The notes: generated by a model from the sequence alone, not told the origin. 49,451 bases of DNA from Acidobacteriaceae bacterium (GCA_003166055.1 PMWR01000320.1:5548-54998), one strand, 5' to 3'. Shown: positions 7,744-16,740, counted from the first letter of the stretch. Program-made: numbers and translations.

Positions 7744-8967
7744 ATGTCGTTCATGGCAAGCGGAGCGGGGATTCCCGCAGCGAAGGCAAACCCCGATATT
7801 GTTGAAATGGCGATCGCCCTGGTAAGCGGGCTGGCGCTTGCGTTGGTCTCGATATTTATTTGCGCTGCGCCGCTGACAAACCACATTTCAGGGGCGCGCG
7901 ATTTTGTTGTGTATTGGGCGACCGGCCAGCAGCTTGTTCATCACGCCAATCCCTTTGACGCAGAGGCCATGACGCGGATCGAGCATGGCGCGGGGCTTCC
8001 CGATGCATACACAGTGGGCTTCATGCGCAACCCGCCGTGGAGCCTGCCACTCGCCATGCCGTTGGGGTTCCTGCCGCTGCGCCTGGCGACGCTGCTTTGG
8101 TCCCTCGTTCTGCTCGGCTGCCTGCTGTACTCGGTGCATTTGCTCTGGATTATGCATGGACGGCCCGCAAACCAGTTGCACTGGCTTGGGCTTTCGTTCG
8201 GACCGGCGCTTCTGTGCCTGATGATGGGCCAGACTTCCCTTTTTCCCCTCCTGGGGTTCGTGCTGTTTCTGCGACTGCATCGCGCGCGTCCCTTTCTGGC
8301 CGGCGCCTCGCTTTGGCTGTGCATGCTGAAGCCTCACCTGTTTCTGCCCTTCGGCGTTGTCCTGCTGGCGTGGATCGTTGTGACCAGGAGCTACAAGCTG
8401 CTGGCAGGTACCGTCGTTGCCATGGCCGCGAGTTGCGCGCTCGTCTATTGCATTGACCCAATGGCATTCAGCCAATACATGCATATGATCCGCACGGTGG
8501 GAGTCGAGGCGGAATTCATTCCCTGCCTCAGTATTGTGCTGCGGTTCTGGATCAGCGAGAAGACGATGTGGATTCAGTACGTGGCGCCGGCTTTGGCCTG
8601 CTCGTGGGCGCTGATCTATTACTGGCGCCGCCGCCACCGCTGGGACTGGTTGAATGAGGGCGGGATGCTGATGGTGGTTTCGATCTTCGCGGCGCCGTAT
8701 TGTTTTCTTTACGACCAGGGGCTGGTCATACCCGGCTTGCTCGATGGCGCATATCGTACACGGTCCCGCACGCTGCTGGTGATTCTCGCGCTTTCCAGTA
8801 TCGTGGTGGAGGCTGAATTGATCTGCGGCGTCAAGATACACTCGGCCCAGTTTCTTTGGACCGCGGCAGCCTGGCTGGCGTGGTATCTGCTCGCAATCGG
8901 ATTCAAGAAAACAAGCGCGGAGGAGCCTGAAAAGCACGCGGCAGTTACTGCCCCGGTGCTTCCATAG
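7744..8967 (+). CDS. GT87 (DUF2029)-type membrane glycosyltransferase
   Basis: The frame begins at a GTG at 7723. The ATG at 7744 (MSFMASGAGIPAAK) follows AGGG at a suitable distance and is preferred; another ATG is at 7753. The product is about 407 aa with an N-terminal helix (IVEMAIALVSGLALALVSIFI) and an extracytoplasmic loop bearing ARDFVVYWATGQQLVHHANPFD. The sequence YW-tG-ql--h-NPyD recurs in GT87 enzymes. About nine more helices follow, and CMLKPHLFLPFG resembles the KPH segment of its neighbours. It ends in a short polar tail. It is part of the glycosyltransferase cluster around the pilins and may build a surface or pilus glycan (inference). Family assignment is by topology and loop motif. 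Confidence 0.7.
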   Translation: MSFMASGAGIPAAKANPDIVEMAIALVSGLALALVSIFICAAPLTNHISGARDFVVYWATGQQLVHHANPFDAEAMTRIEHGAGLPDAYTVGFMRNPPWSLPLAMPLGFLPLRLATLLWSLVLLGCLLYSVHLLWIMHGRPANQLHWLGLSFGPALLCLMMGQTSLFPLLGFVLFLRLHRARPFLAGASLWLCMLKPHLFLPFGVVLLAWIVVTRSYKLLAGTVVAMAASCALVYCIDPMAFSQYMHMIRTVGVEAEFIPCLSIVLRFWISEKTMWIQYVAPALACSWALIYYWRRRHRWDWLNEGGMLMVVSIFAAPYCFLYDQGLVIPGLLDGAYRTRSRTLLVILALSSIVVEAELICGVKIHSAQFLWTAAAWLAWYLLAIGFKKTSAEEPEKHAAVTAPVLP

Positions 8968-9167
8968 CAGCCGGCCGCCTGCCCGCATTGGACCATCCCG
9001 CGACCTTCGTCTAGAGTGTTAGAAATGCATAACTCCCGCAGCGGAATCAGCTCGCTTATCCGGTTGGATTCTATACGGGCCAAACGACCGGAGCAGCCTT
9101 CTCGCGTGCGAGCCGGCGGCCGATTGAACAGCCGCAGCGGCATCGGAAGAAAGCAGAGAGGATCGTG

Positions 9168-10490
9168 ATGACAAAAGCGCGGCTCGACGGTCTTTATCTG
9201 CTGCTTTTGGGAGGCATGATTTTTCTCATGCTTGGCGCCATTCTTGAAAGGGGTAACCCGGCGCCGATGTCGGATTTCAAGGCAATCTATTACGGGGCGC
9301 GCTGCGTTCTTCAACATAGCAATCCTTACCAGGATGGAGAAATCCTCCGCATGTATGAGGCCGACGGAGGGCAATTCCCATCGGACCCGATCCTTGCCCG
9401 ATCGGCGCGCAGGGCAATCGTCGTCTGTATCAATCTGCCGACTGCGCTTTTCCTTGTTGCTCCCCTTGCCATTCTGTCGTGGGGCCACGCCTATGTGGTG
9501 TGGATGATCCTCATGGCTGGAAGCCTGATGTTTGCCGCGTTCCTGATGTGGGACCTCGGGGCCGACTATGCGCCGGCGGTCGCAGGCGTCTTGATCGCGT
9601 TTGTTCTGGCCAACAGCGAAGTGCTGGTGATTATCGGCAACGCGGCGGGAATTGTGATCAGCCTTTGCCTGATTGCCGTCTGGTGCTTCATCAAGAATCG
9701 TTTTGTTGCGGTCGGCGTGGTGTGCCTCGCAATCAGCCTGGCCTTCAAGCCTCATGACGGGGGACTCGTCTGGCTTTATTTCCTGCTGGCTGGAGGCGCA
9801 TACCGAAAGAGTGCGCTCAAATCTCTCGGACTCGCCGCGGTCCTGAGCCTGCTGGCCGTTCTGTGGGTGTCGCAGGTAGCGCCGCATTGGATGCAGGAAC
9901 TGCACTCCAATCTGGCTGCAACCTCGGCGCGCGGCGATTTGAACGACCCTGGACCCTCATCGATGGGCGCTCATACCCTTGGCATGGTGATCAGCCTGCA
10001 AACGGTCGTCAGCCTTTTCAGAGACGATGCGAGCTTCTACAACCCAGTGTCTTACCTGATCGGCGGAGCGCCGATCCTGGTTTGGATTGTGGTCACGCTG
10101 CGGTCGCGCTTCTCGCCGGAGAGAGCCTGGCTGGCGCTCGCGGCAATCGCAGCGATCTCCATGCTGCCTGTCTATCATCGGATTTACGATTCCAAGCTTC
10201 TGCTGCTCACGGTTCCCGCTTGCGCCATGCTGTGGTCTGAAGGCCGCATGCTTGGGCGGCTCGCGCTCCTGGTGAATGCCGCGGCATTCGTGCTTACCGG
10301 AGATCTTCCCTGGGCGCTTGTCTTCGGCGTGATCAGCCACCTGCGCCCGACCACGCCGTGGCTGTCAGGGTGGGTGCTGACGGCCATCGTGGTGTTCCCT
10401 GCCCCAACCATACTGCTGATCATGAGTGCTTTCTATCTGTGGGTTTATGCATCGCGCAGGGAGGCTAAAGATGAAAAAGGCCAGGCTTGA
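9168..10490 (+). CDS. GT87 (DUF2029) family glycosyltransferase, paralogue 1 of an overlapping pair
   Basis: The product has 440 aa from the ATG at 9168 (a GTG lies directly before it at 9165), with GAGAGG upstream. Starting MTKARLDGLYLLLLG, it has an N-terminal helix, a periplasmic loop with FKAIYYGARCVLQHSNPYQDGE, and about ten helices including AWCFIKNRF-type and FKPHDGGLVWLYFLLAGG segments. VAPHWMQELHSNL and YDSKLLLLTVPACAMLW are shared with the genes at 3753 and 10471. The 3' end overlaps the start of the next gene by 20 bp, so the two are translationally coupled and probably expressed together. These three enzymes derive from gene duplications on both sides of the pilin genes. Activity is probably polyprenol-phosphate-sugar-dependent glycosyl transfer at the periplasmic face. 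Confidence 0.82.
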   Translation: MTKARLDGLYLLLLGGMIFLMLGAILERGNPAPMSDFKAIYYGARCVLQHSNPYQDGEILRMYEADGGQFPSDPILARSARRAIVVCINLPTALFLVAPLAILSWGHAYVVWMILMAGSLMFAAFLMWDLGADYAPAVAGVLIAFVLANSEVLVIIGNAAGIVISLCLIAVWCFIKNRFVAVGVVCLAISLAFKPHDGGLVWLYFLLAGGAYRKSALKSLGLAAVLSLLAVLWVSQVAPHWMQELHSNLAATSARGDLNDPGPSSMGAHTLGMVISLQTVVSLFRDDASFYNPVSYLIGGAPILVWIVVTLRSRFSPERAWLALAAIAAISMLPVYHRIYDSKLLLLTVPACAMLWSEGRMLGRLALLVNAAAFVLTGDLPWALVFGVISHLRPTTPWLSGWVLTAIVVFPAPTILLIMSAFYLWVYASRREAKDEKGQA

Positions 10491-11796
10491 CGGTCTGTAT
10501 CTTTTCTTGCTGGGAAGCCTGGTGCTTGTATTGCTGGGCTCTGTGCTATCGAATGGCTCCTCCGTCGCAATGGTCGATTTCAGAGTCGTCTACTATCCCG
10601 CGCGGTGCCTCATTCAACATTGCGATCCGTATAACGAAAGCGCGGTCCTTCAGGTAGCTGGCGCAGAGGGGGGAACGCGACCGGGAGATGTAACTCACGC
10701 TAACCACTTCGCACGTTATCTGTATTTGCCGACCGCATTCTTTCTCACGGTTCCCTTCGCGATGCTGCCATGGGGTCTGGCACACACGTTGTGGATGGGA
10801 CTCATCGCGGGCGGACTGATTCTTGCCGCTTTTCTCATGTGGGATCTCGGGGCTGACTCGTCGCCGGTGGTCTGTGGGGCACTTATTGGTTTTTTTCTCG
10901 CCAACTGCGAGTTACTGATTGTTCTTGGCAATATGGCCGGCGTTGCGATCGGTCTTTGCGTTGTTGCCGTCTGGTGCTTTCTTCGAGAGCGATATGTGGC
11001 GGCCGGCATATTCTGCCTTGCGATCAGCCTGGCAATCAAGCCGCACGATTCGGGCCTGGTCTGGCTTTACTTCTTATTGGCAGGCGGAATCTACCGGAGA
11101 CGCGCACTGCAAACCCTCATGGTGACAGTCGCCCTGAGTCTGCCCGGGTTACTGTGGACATGGGTGATATCGCCCCATTGGATCGAGGAGCTTCACTCCA
11201 ATATCCTGGCATTTGCGGAACGCGGCGGACTCACCGACCCCGGACAAGCTTCAGCGGGCTGGCACGGCCTGGGCATGATGATTAATCTGCAAACGGTGGT
11301 GAGCGCCTTCTGGAACGACCCAGGCATCTACAATCCAGTCACCTACCTGATCTGTGCACCGCCCATCCTGGTATGGGCATTCGTCACTCTGAAAACTCGA
11401 TCGTCGCAGGCACGGGCGGCGCTGGCGCTCGCGTCCATTGCAGCTCTCTCCATGCTGCCTATCTATCATCATCAATATGACGCCAAGCTCTTGCTTCTCA
11501 CGGTTCCCGCCTGCGCCCTGCTGTGGGCTGAACGAGGCATTGCCGGCTGGCTCGCACTTCTTCTGAACGCAGCGGCATTCGTTTTGATCGGGGATATTTC
11601 GTGGTTAGCGATTCTCGGCGCCATCAACAAGTTGTTTCCGCCGGGGAATGGATTTGGCGGGCAGATACTGATCAATGTGCAGATCTTCTCTGCCCCACTG
11701 ATCCTTTTGATCATGGGAGTTTTCTATCTGTGGGTCTATGTGTCACGGAGTTTCGCTTCCGATTCACCGCCAGAGCGGAGCCAAGCGACGAGCTAG
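10471..11796 (+). CDS. GT87 (DUF2029) family glycosyltransferase, paralogue 2 of an overlapping pair
   Basis: The start is the ATG at 10471 (MKKARLDGLYLFLLG), which has AGGGAGG 7 nt upstream inside the 3' end of the preceding gene and aligns with that gene's own N terminus. The longer frame from 10426 is rejected. The 441-aa product shares with its neighbour the first ten residues almost exactly, the VYYPARCLIQHCDPYNES loop, FLMWDLGAD, AIKPHDSGLVWLYFLLAGG, ISPHWIEELHSNI and YDAKLLLLTVPACALLW. It is a polytopic membrane enzyme like the other GT87 members. It is the last gene of the plus-strand glycosyltransferase run and converges on the DUF192 gene at 11825. Confidence 0.82.
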   Translation: MKKARLDGLYLFLLGSLVLVLLGSVLSNGSSVAMVDFRVVYYPARCLIQHCDPYNESAVLQVAGAEGGTRPGDVTHANHFARYLYLPTAFFLTVPFAMLPWGLAHTLWMGLIAGGLILAAFLMWDLGADSSPVVCGALIGFFLANCELLIVLGNMAGVAIGLCVVAVWCFLRERYVAAGIFCLAISLAIKPHDSGLVWLYFLLAGGIYRRRALQTLMVTVALSLPGLLWTWVISPHWIEELHSNILAFAERGGLTDPGQASAGWHGLGMMINLQTVVSAFWNDPGIYNPVTYLICAPPILVWAFVTLKTRSSQARAALALASIAALSMLPIYHHQYDAKLLLLTVPACALLWAERGIAGWLALLLNAAAFVLIGDISWLAILGAINKLFPPGNGFGGQILINVQIFSAPLILLIMGVFYLWVYVSRSFASDSPPERSQATS

Positions 11797-11824
11797 GGCC
11801 GGATGATCAATCGGTCTTCACAAT

Positions 11825-12292
11825 CTATTCGGCTCGAGTCTCCATGCCCGCTGAGCCCTCATTCGGCAACGGGACAGGCGAGAACTCAAGTGCATCGCCG
11901 CATTCGGTGTGAGTATTGCGGATGGTGCCGGCGGGAAGCTCCAGGATGGAGTGCGCGGACAGGCAGGCAGAGAGCCGCCAGGCGGGCACGGCGCTCCTGA
12001 GCTTCCTGATTTGCTTCTTGCGGTCCAGATAGACAAGGTCGATGGGAAACCGCATGAAGAAAGTGTGCACGGACTCGCACGGGATGATCCACAGACCCTC
12101 TCCGGGAGCGAGATGCTTGCGCCCCAGCAGGCCCTTGTTGCGTTTTTCGCCGCTATCGGCCACCTCCATGCATGTAGCAAGAATAGTGTGGCGCGTGAGA
12201 TTGGAAACCCGCAGGCGAACTTCCGGGGGAATGTTGCGGCGCCGAGAAAGGCGATCACGCACTGCCGTTCTTATCCTGGTAAGCGGATTCAT
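11825..12292 (-). CDS. DUF192 family protein at the distal end of the Tad locus
   Basis: A 155-aa protein from the ATG at 12292 (MNPLTRIRTAVRDRL); the longer frame to 12394 runs into a palindrome and is rejected. It shows the whole DUF192 core: SNLTRHTILAT, NKGLLGRKHLAPGEGLWII, PCESVHTFFMRFPIDLVYLD, then AHSILELPAGTI and CGDALEF. The biochemical role of DUF192 is not established; stand-alone members are often secreted, but no signal peptide is visible here. The gene follows the secretin gene rcpA on the same strand, separated by 177 bp that contain a strong palindrome. A degenerate copy of this domain is fused to PilZ at 19411 in the same locus, which argues for a role connected with the pilus. 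Confidence 0.85.
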   Translation of the reverse strand: MNPLTRIRTAVRDRLSRRRNIPPEVRLRVSNLTRHTILATCMEVADSGEKRNKGLLGRKHLAPGEGLWIIPCESVHTFFMRFPIDLVYLDRKKQIRKLRSAVPAWRLSACLSAHSILELPAGTIRNTHTECGDALEFSPVPLPNEGSAGMETRAE

Positions 12293-12365
12293 CCGGTTGC
12301 CTCGAAACCTCTCGCCTGTCTCGAACGGAAATCTCAGGCGGGTATCATTTCTAGCTTGAGACACT

Positions 12366-12394
12366 TTGAAGGGCGCAGACAACGCGCCCTTCAA
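12366..12394 (-). terminator. Palindrome between rcpA and the DUF192 gene
   Basis: TTGAAGGGCGC and GCGCCCTTCAA form a perfect 11-bp stem with a 7-nt loop downstream of the secretin gene. A U-run is lacking on either strand. It probably terminates or attenuates the cpaB-rcpA transcript before the DUF192 gene. Confidence 0.55.
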
Positions 12395-12469
12395 GAGATA
12401 GCCGAGAATTCCAGGTTTTTGCCTGTACAGCAGCCCTGCTGCCTGTTAAGACAGCCGGAATGCTTATGC

Positions 12470-14035
12470 CTACTGCGGCGGAGCGCTCGACGCGGCACTG
12501 GCCCCGCTGCCCGATGAGGCGCCAAAGGTTCCAGAACCACTTTCAATGATCAACGGCCTCTCGGGTCTCATGCTGTCAATCAGCTTCTCGACGGGAAGGG
12601 ATGGCGGTGCGGGCGCCGGGGTGTTAGCGGCGGTCTTTGCGTCAGGATTGTTCATTGGGATGCCGGAGTTAGGCGGCAGGAACTTTCCTGGGTACTTTGG
12701 CTCGGGCAGGGTTGCCCCGGCTTCAATGGGCGTCACGATCTCCGGCGTCACAATCACGATCAGCTCAGTGCTGACCTTGGTTTTCTGCATCGATTGGAAA
12801 AACTTGCCCAGGATCGGAATATCTCCCAGGAAAGGGATTTTCATGAAGGTTTCGTTGTCGGTGTCGTCCAGCAGTCCGCCGATAGCAAAACTTTGACCAT
12901 CTGCCAATTCGACCTCGGTGTTCACCCTCCGGGTGTCTATGCCGGGCACATCGAATCCCGATATCTCGATGCCATTGGTGAAGTCAAGTGTGCTGACTTC
13001 CGGGGCTACCTGAAGCCGGATGGTTCCGCGGGGAGTAATGGTCGGAATGAAATTGAGCCGAACGCCATACTCCTTGAACTGGATGGTAACTGCTCCGCCG
13101 ACCGCGGAAGAAGAGCCCTGAACCTGCGGATACGGATACTCTCCGCCGGCCAGGAAGCTGGCTTCCTTGCCGTTCGCGGCAATGATATTGGGCTGCGCAA
13201 GAACTTCAGCCAACTGTCTCTGCTCAAGGGCCTGCAAGGTCGCGCCGAGATTCAGGCCGGGCAAGAACGCAAACAGATTCAACTGATTCGAAATGGTCGG
13301 CGCCACCGCCGAAGTACCTCCTGTGGGAAGGTTAAGCCCTGGCGGCGAGAATTGGCCGGTGGTGACTGCGCCGATCGTGTTTCCGAACCCGCTGCTGAAC
13401 AGGTTGATGCCCAATTGAGTCTCTTTGGTGCGGTCGACGCTTTCAAAGCGAACCTTGAGCAGGATTTGCGGGTCTGCCGGTGGCACATCGACGTTGAGCA
13501 GGTTGACAACTTTTCCGCCCGTGGAGGCAATCTTTTCCGCGCGCGCGGAGTTATTGAGATTCTTGACCGTGCCGCGCAGGAAGATGATGCCGTTGTCGGA
13601 GGTGACCTTGAGAGCTTGTCCGGGGAGCTCGGCTCTAAGTTCGCGGCGAATGCCTTCGAGGCTGTCGTCCAATCCAGTCGTACTCGCCCGCACCGTCACA
13701 TTGAAGAACTGACGGCCACCCTTGACATCCCAGATAATGAGGCTGGTTTCTCCAGCAGTCTTGCCGGTTACCATGACCTCGGTCGGGTTGAGCGCTTGAA
13801 CTTCGGCCACCTCAGCCAGCCCAAGTGCTACGCGGGCGATCGGCTGAGCGGTATCCACCAGTACCATTTTTCCAACGGCAACTGAAAGCTCATTCGCCGA
13901 GTCCTGAAGGGAAGCTCCTGCCTGAGCCGCCGGCGCCAGTGCCGGAGAAGTTTGAGCCTGCAGGCCCGACACAGCGCAGAGGAAAACACACAATGCGCTG
14001 AGAGAAGCGATGTTGATTCCAGCTTTCGATCTCAC
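12470..14035 (-). CDS. rcpA: Tad pilus outer-membrane secretin (RcpA/CpaC)
   Basis: A 521-aa protein with a signal peptide ending at LQAQ. Next comes a pilus-secretin N-terminal domain (VGKMVLVDTAQPIARVALG, NPTEVMVTGKTAGETSLIIWD) and a BON-like segment around residues 125-185 (DDSLEGIRRELRAELPG, RGTVKNLNNSARAEKIA). The secretin core follows from about 190, with KVRFESVDRTKETQLGINL, LAQPNIIAANGKEASFLAGGEYP and TVELADGQSFAIGGLL-type features, and PFLGDIPILGKFF near the end. It forms the outer-membrane channel through which the Flp pilus emerges. The C-terminal extension of about 90 residues is rich in Pro, Ala, Gly and Ser. Its ATG overlaps the stop of cpaB by 3-4 bp, so the two genes are translationally coupled. 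Confidence 0.93.
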   Translation of the reverse strand: MRSKAGINIASLSALCVFLCAVSGLQAQTSPALAPAAQAGASLQDSANELSVAVGKMVLVDTAQPIARVALGLAEVAEVQALNPTEVMVTGKTAGETSLIIWDVKGGRQFFNVTVRASTTGLDDSLEGIRRELRAELPGQALKVTSDNGIIFLRGTVKNLNNSARAEKIASTGGKVVNLLNVDVPPADPQILLKVRFESVDRTKETQLGINLFSSGFGNTIGAVTTGQFSPPGLNLPTGGTSAVAPTISNQLNLFAFLPGLNLGATLQALEQRQLAEVLAQPNIIAANGKEASFLAGGEYPYPQVQGSSSAVGGAVTIQFKEYGVRLNFIPTITPRGTIRLQVAPEVSTLDFTNGIEISGFDVPGIDTRRVNTEVELADGQSFAIGGLLDDTDNETFMKIPFLGDIPILGKFFQSMQKTKVSTELIVIVTPEIVTPIEAGATLPEPKYPGKFLPPNSGIPMNNPDAKTAANTPAPAPPSLPVEKLIDSMRPERPLIIESGSGTFGASSGSGASAASSAPPQ

Positions 14036-14883
14036 TGCGTTCCCCCGGGAGTACCGAATTTTGCTTCACTCCGTTTGTTACCGTTAATGACTTCGATTGA
14101 AAAGGCCGGGGGGGCTTTCACGACCTTTGGCTTTGCCGCGACTTTCACGACCTTGGGCGGCGCCTGGCCCGCAAAGAGGTTGACCATGGCGGTACCGGGA
14201 ACCTGGTTGATCGTGGTATCGAGCGGGTTCCGCAACACAAGCTGGATTTTTGTCTGGTTGCTCGCCAGGCTCAGCGTTTCGGCCTGCTCCGGCGTCACGA
14301 GCAGGTTAACGACTTGAACCGGATGCGGTTTGCCCTCGGCGTCCTTTTGAATATCCTGACCGGCCGACAAAACCTGAATGTTTTGCAGCAGCGTCTGGGT
14401 CAATGTGCCGGTTTCCAGGTTGCGAGCCTGATCTCCCGGGGGATTGCCCGAGATGAGAACGTCCACGCGCATTCCCGGAGTGACGAAGCCGGCCACGCCC
14501 ACGACATCGTCGACCTTGACTGCGGTCGCTCGCATCCCCTGAGGAATGGTGGCTGCCAATCCACCGCCTGAACCAACCGCGGCAAGGCGGTTTTCGTTAA
14601 TCGGCTCGCCCGCATAGATGTCGGAGATCACGCCCCGGCCAATCGCATTTTCCGGCCGAAGCAGAACGCCCTTGGGCAGCGCTCCGTTGATCTCGATGGT
14701 GGACAGGTTAGCCGCAGTGAGAACCGCTCCGAGTTTGATGTCGGTGGCAGCCGCAACCACTTTCGTGGAGGGCACCGGTTTGGCCTGGTTCAATTGCTTG
14801 CCCACGAGCCGCCATACGAGGAAGCCGCATGCCGAGGCAATCACGAAAGCCAGGAGGAGAATCGTAAGTAGTCTTCGGTTCAT
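14032..14883 (-). CDS. cpaB: Flp pilus assembly protein CpaB/RcpC
   Basis: The 283-aa product has an N-terminal membrane anchor (LLTILLLAFVIASACGFLVW). A SAF domain spans about residues 40-110 (VVAAATDIKLGAVLTAANL, GRGVISDIYAGEPINENRL). A RcpC-like periplasmic domain follows (MRATAVKVDDVVGVAGFVTPGMRVDVLI, LLQNIQVLSAGQDI, VNLLVTPEQAETLSLAS). CpaB proteins sit in the periplasm and support the secretin, possibly binding peptidoglycan or glycan through the SAF fold. The C-terminal stretch of about 45 residues has repeated Lys-Val-Val motifs (PPKVVKVAAKPKVVKAP). It is the first gene of the short cpaB-rcpA unit. Confidence 0.9.
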   Translation of the reverse strand: MNRRLLTILLLAFVIASACGFLVWRLVGKQLNQAKPVPSTKVVAAATDIKLGAVLTAANLSTIEINGALPKGVLLRPENAIGRGVISDIYAGEPINENRLAAVGSGGGLAATIPQGMRATAVKVDDVVGVAGFVTPGMRVDVLISGNPPGDQARNLETGTLTQTLLQNIQVLSAGQDIQKDAEGKPHPVQVVNLLVTPEQAETLSLASNQTKIQLVLRNPLDTTINQVPGTAMVNLFAGQAPPKVVKVAAKPKVVKAPPAFSIEVINGNKRSEAKFGTPGGTQ

Positions 14884-15259
14884 AGAAAGCCTGTTTGAAC
14901 TGGTAACCTGGCCAGTTCATCCTTGCTGGCCCTTGGGTCGATTGCAAGACCCATGAGTCGAGTTTAGGTTCCGCGCTGGACCCTGAGGGTAGCGTAAACA
15001 GAGAGTCAAGCAAGGGCTAGCGTGTGACCAGTGTACACTTTTTTCCTTACTGTCCACACAAATAAGTCACGAAGGCTGAATCAAATGCAAGAGGTATCAA
15101 GAGAGCTATGAGCACCCAGACCTAACGAGCGCAAAACAAGATTACTTATTGATTACTAACGGGGGATGGAGCTTCATTCATGCCGTCTTTGCAGAGTGTG
15201 TATAGAATGGGATCACTATCCATTTTCCAGACGATTCCGCATAGGGAGTTCAGCCGATC
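14884..15259. other. Divergent intergenic region between cpaB and the TonB-like gene
   Basis: These 376 bp hold no gene. The only notable element is the perfect palindrome GTGTACAC at 15031-15038, 148 bp upstream of cpaB. It resembles the GTATACA-type sites near the pilin and tadV promoters. No convincing -24/-12 promoter was found for cpaB. TATAGA near 15202 could be a -10 for the plus-strand gene, but no clear -35 accompanies it. Confidence 0.4.
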
Positions 15260-16738
15260 ATGAGGTCTTCCCAAACGATCACGCTGTTTTCGGAACGACC
15301 CGAGCTGGGCCGGAAGTCGCCTTCGTTTGCTGTATCGATTCTGGTGCACGGAGCGGTTATCGCTCTGGTAGCGTATGGCCTCCTGCACCCGCCGCCATTG
15401 AGGAATCGCATACTCGACGAGCGATTGACCGTACGCAACCTGGAGCTGCATTTGCCCGAGCCGGCGAGGCAGCATCCAGCCAGCGGCTCAGACTCTCCCA
15501 GCCCTTATCCCAACGCGAAGAAGATTCCCGAGGGTGTGAGTTCCGCCCAACAGGAAGCAGTGCTGCGGCAGGCCACGGAAGCACCGGTTGCACACCAGAC
15601 ATTACTGCAGCCGAAACTCAAGAACCTTCTGAAACTCCCGCAGGATATTCCGCTTCCGACCGTCGTCCTCTGGTCGCCCGAGCAATTACCGGTAAAGAGC
15701 ATCATTCCGCCCCCACCGGTAAAGCTAACTGCCGCTCAGGTTCTTGCTTCACCCGTACTACCCAATCGAGAGGCGAGGCTGGCTGACGTTCGTATCTCGG
15801 CCACCGATCTGTCTCAGCAGAAGATTCCCATTCTACCCAGCACAACATCTCCGGTGGTTGTGAAGGGACCGGAGCTTCCGCAAGCGGTGCCAACCACCAG
15901 CTCGGTGTCATCGGCGCAACCGACTCCTACCGCGGTGGTATCTATCTCCGATGTGCGCATGACGGAAGGGAAAGTTATCCTTCCACCGGCGAACGCAAGC
16001 TCCTCCGATTCCGCTCCTGGAATGCTGATGCAGGGACAGGGAAATGCCTCCGCGCGCACTAACATCAGCACCAGCCCGAACGGCAGCGGTGGAACAATGA
16101 CAGTGGGGACGGGGACAGGCAATGCGAAAGGCGCGACAGCTCCCGCCGGAGCCGCAGCCAATGGAACGGGCGCAAAGATCTGGCCAACTCCCGGCAACGG
16201 AACTGGAAACGGGAACGACACGGGGACCGCGAAGGAGTCAGATACGGATGAAGGCCCGGCAGCGCGGCCCGCAACTACGCATATTACTCTGCCCAGGACC
16301 GGCCAGTTTAGTTCGGTGGTAGTGGGAGTTTCGCTGGAGGATAAGTATCCCGAGACTGCGAGGTTATGGGGCGGCAGGATGGCCTACACGGTTTACCTGC
16401 ATGTAGGTCTTGCCAAGAGCTGGATCTTCCAGTACTCGCTTCCCCGCTCCGACGATGCGGCATCGGGGGGTAACACGGCGCACCTGGAGGCGCCGTGGGC
16501 CTATAACATTGTGCGGCCTAACATTGCTTCGGAAGACTTGAATGCCGATGCACTTATCATTCATGGCTTTGTGAATACGGACGGCCGTTTCGAGCAACTT
16601 AAAATCGTCTTCCCGCCGGAGTTTCCCCAGTCTAGATTCGTGCTGGATTCGCTGGCTCAGTGGGAGTTTCGGGCCGCGCTACAAGGTGGCCAGCCGAAGC
16701 GGGTAGAAGTGATGCTGATTATTCCTGACATCGAGTAA
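15260..16738 (+). CDS. TonB-like energy transducer family protein
   Basis: A 492-aa protein with one N-terminal helix (residues about 24-42, FAVSILVHGAVIALVAYGLL). A long, low-complexity periplasmic linker rich in Pro, Thr, Ser and Gly follows (roughly 60-340). The C-terminal domain of about 140 residues begins near SVVVGVSLEDKYPETARLW and includes GFVNTDGRFEQLKIVFPPEF and ALQGGQPKRVEVMLIIP. The arrangement is that of TonB proteins; the 'GFVNTDGR-Q-LKIV' stretch echoes the TonB C-terminal 'V-v--dG-v-d--v' pattern. It lies on the plus strand inside the otherwise minus-strand Tad locus, between cpaB and tadG. No ExbB/ExbD genes are present in the window. It could energise the TonB-dependent receptors at 32236 and 48547 or serve the pilus; the sequence does not decide. 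Confidence 0.6.
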   Translation: MRSSQTITLFSERPELGRKSPSFAVSILVHGAVIALVAYGLLHPPPLRNRILDERLTVRNLELHLPEPARQHPASGSDSPSPYPNAKKIPEGVSSAQQEAVLRQATEAPVAHQTLLQPKLKNLLKLPQDIPLPTVVLWSPEQLPVKSIIPPPPVKLTAAQVLASPVLPNREARLADVRISATDLSQQKIPILPSTTSPVVVKGPELPQAVPTTSSVSSAQPTPTAVVSISDVRMTEGKVILPPANASSSDSAPGMLMQGQGNASARTNISTSPNGSGGTMTVGTGTGNAKGATAPAGAAANGTGAKIWPTPGNGTGNGNDTGTAKESDTDEGPAARPATTHITLPRTGQFSSVVVGVSLEDKYPETARLWGGRMAYTVYLHVGLAKSWIFQYSLPRSDDAASGGNTAHLEAPWAYNIVRPNIASEDLNADALIIHGFVNTDGRFEQLKIVFPPEFPQSRFVLDSLAQWEFRAALQGGQPKRVEVMLIIPDIE

Positions 16739-16740
16739 CA

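Noticed and set aside
8709..9905. 398-aa minus-strand frame across two GT87 genes
   Set aside because: It spans the 3' end of one intact gene and the 5' half of another on the opposite strand, with shadow-like composition.
15021..15038. GG-N10-GC pattern upstream of cpaB (TGGTCACACGCTAGCC on the minus strand)
   Set aside because: The inner -24 bases and the TTGC element deviate, and it abuts the GTGTACAC palindrome, so no sigma-54 promoter is called for cpaB.
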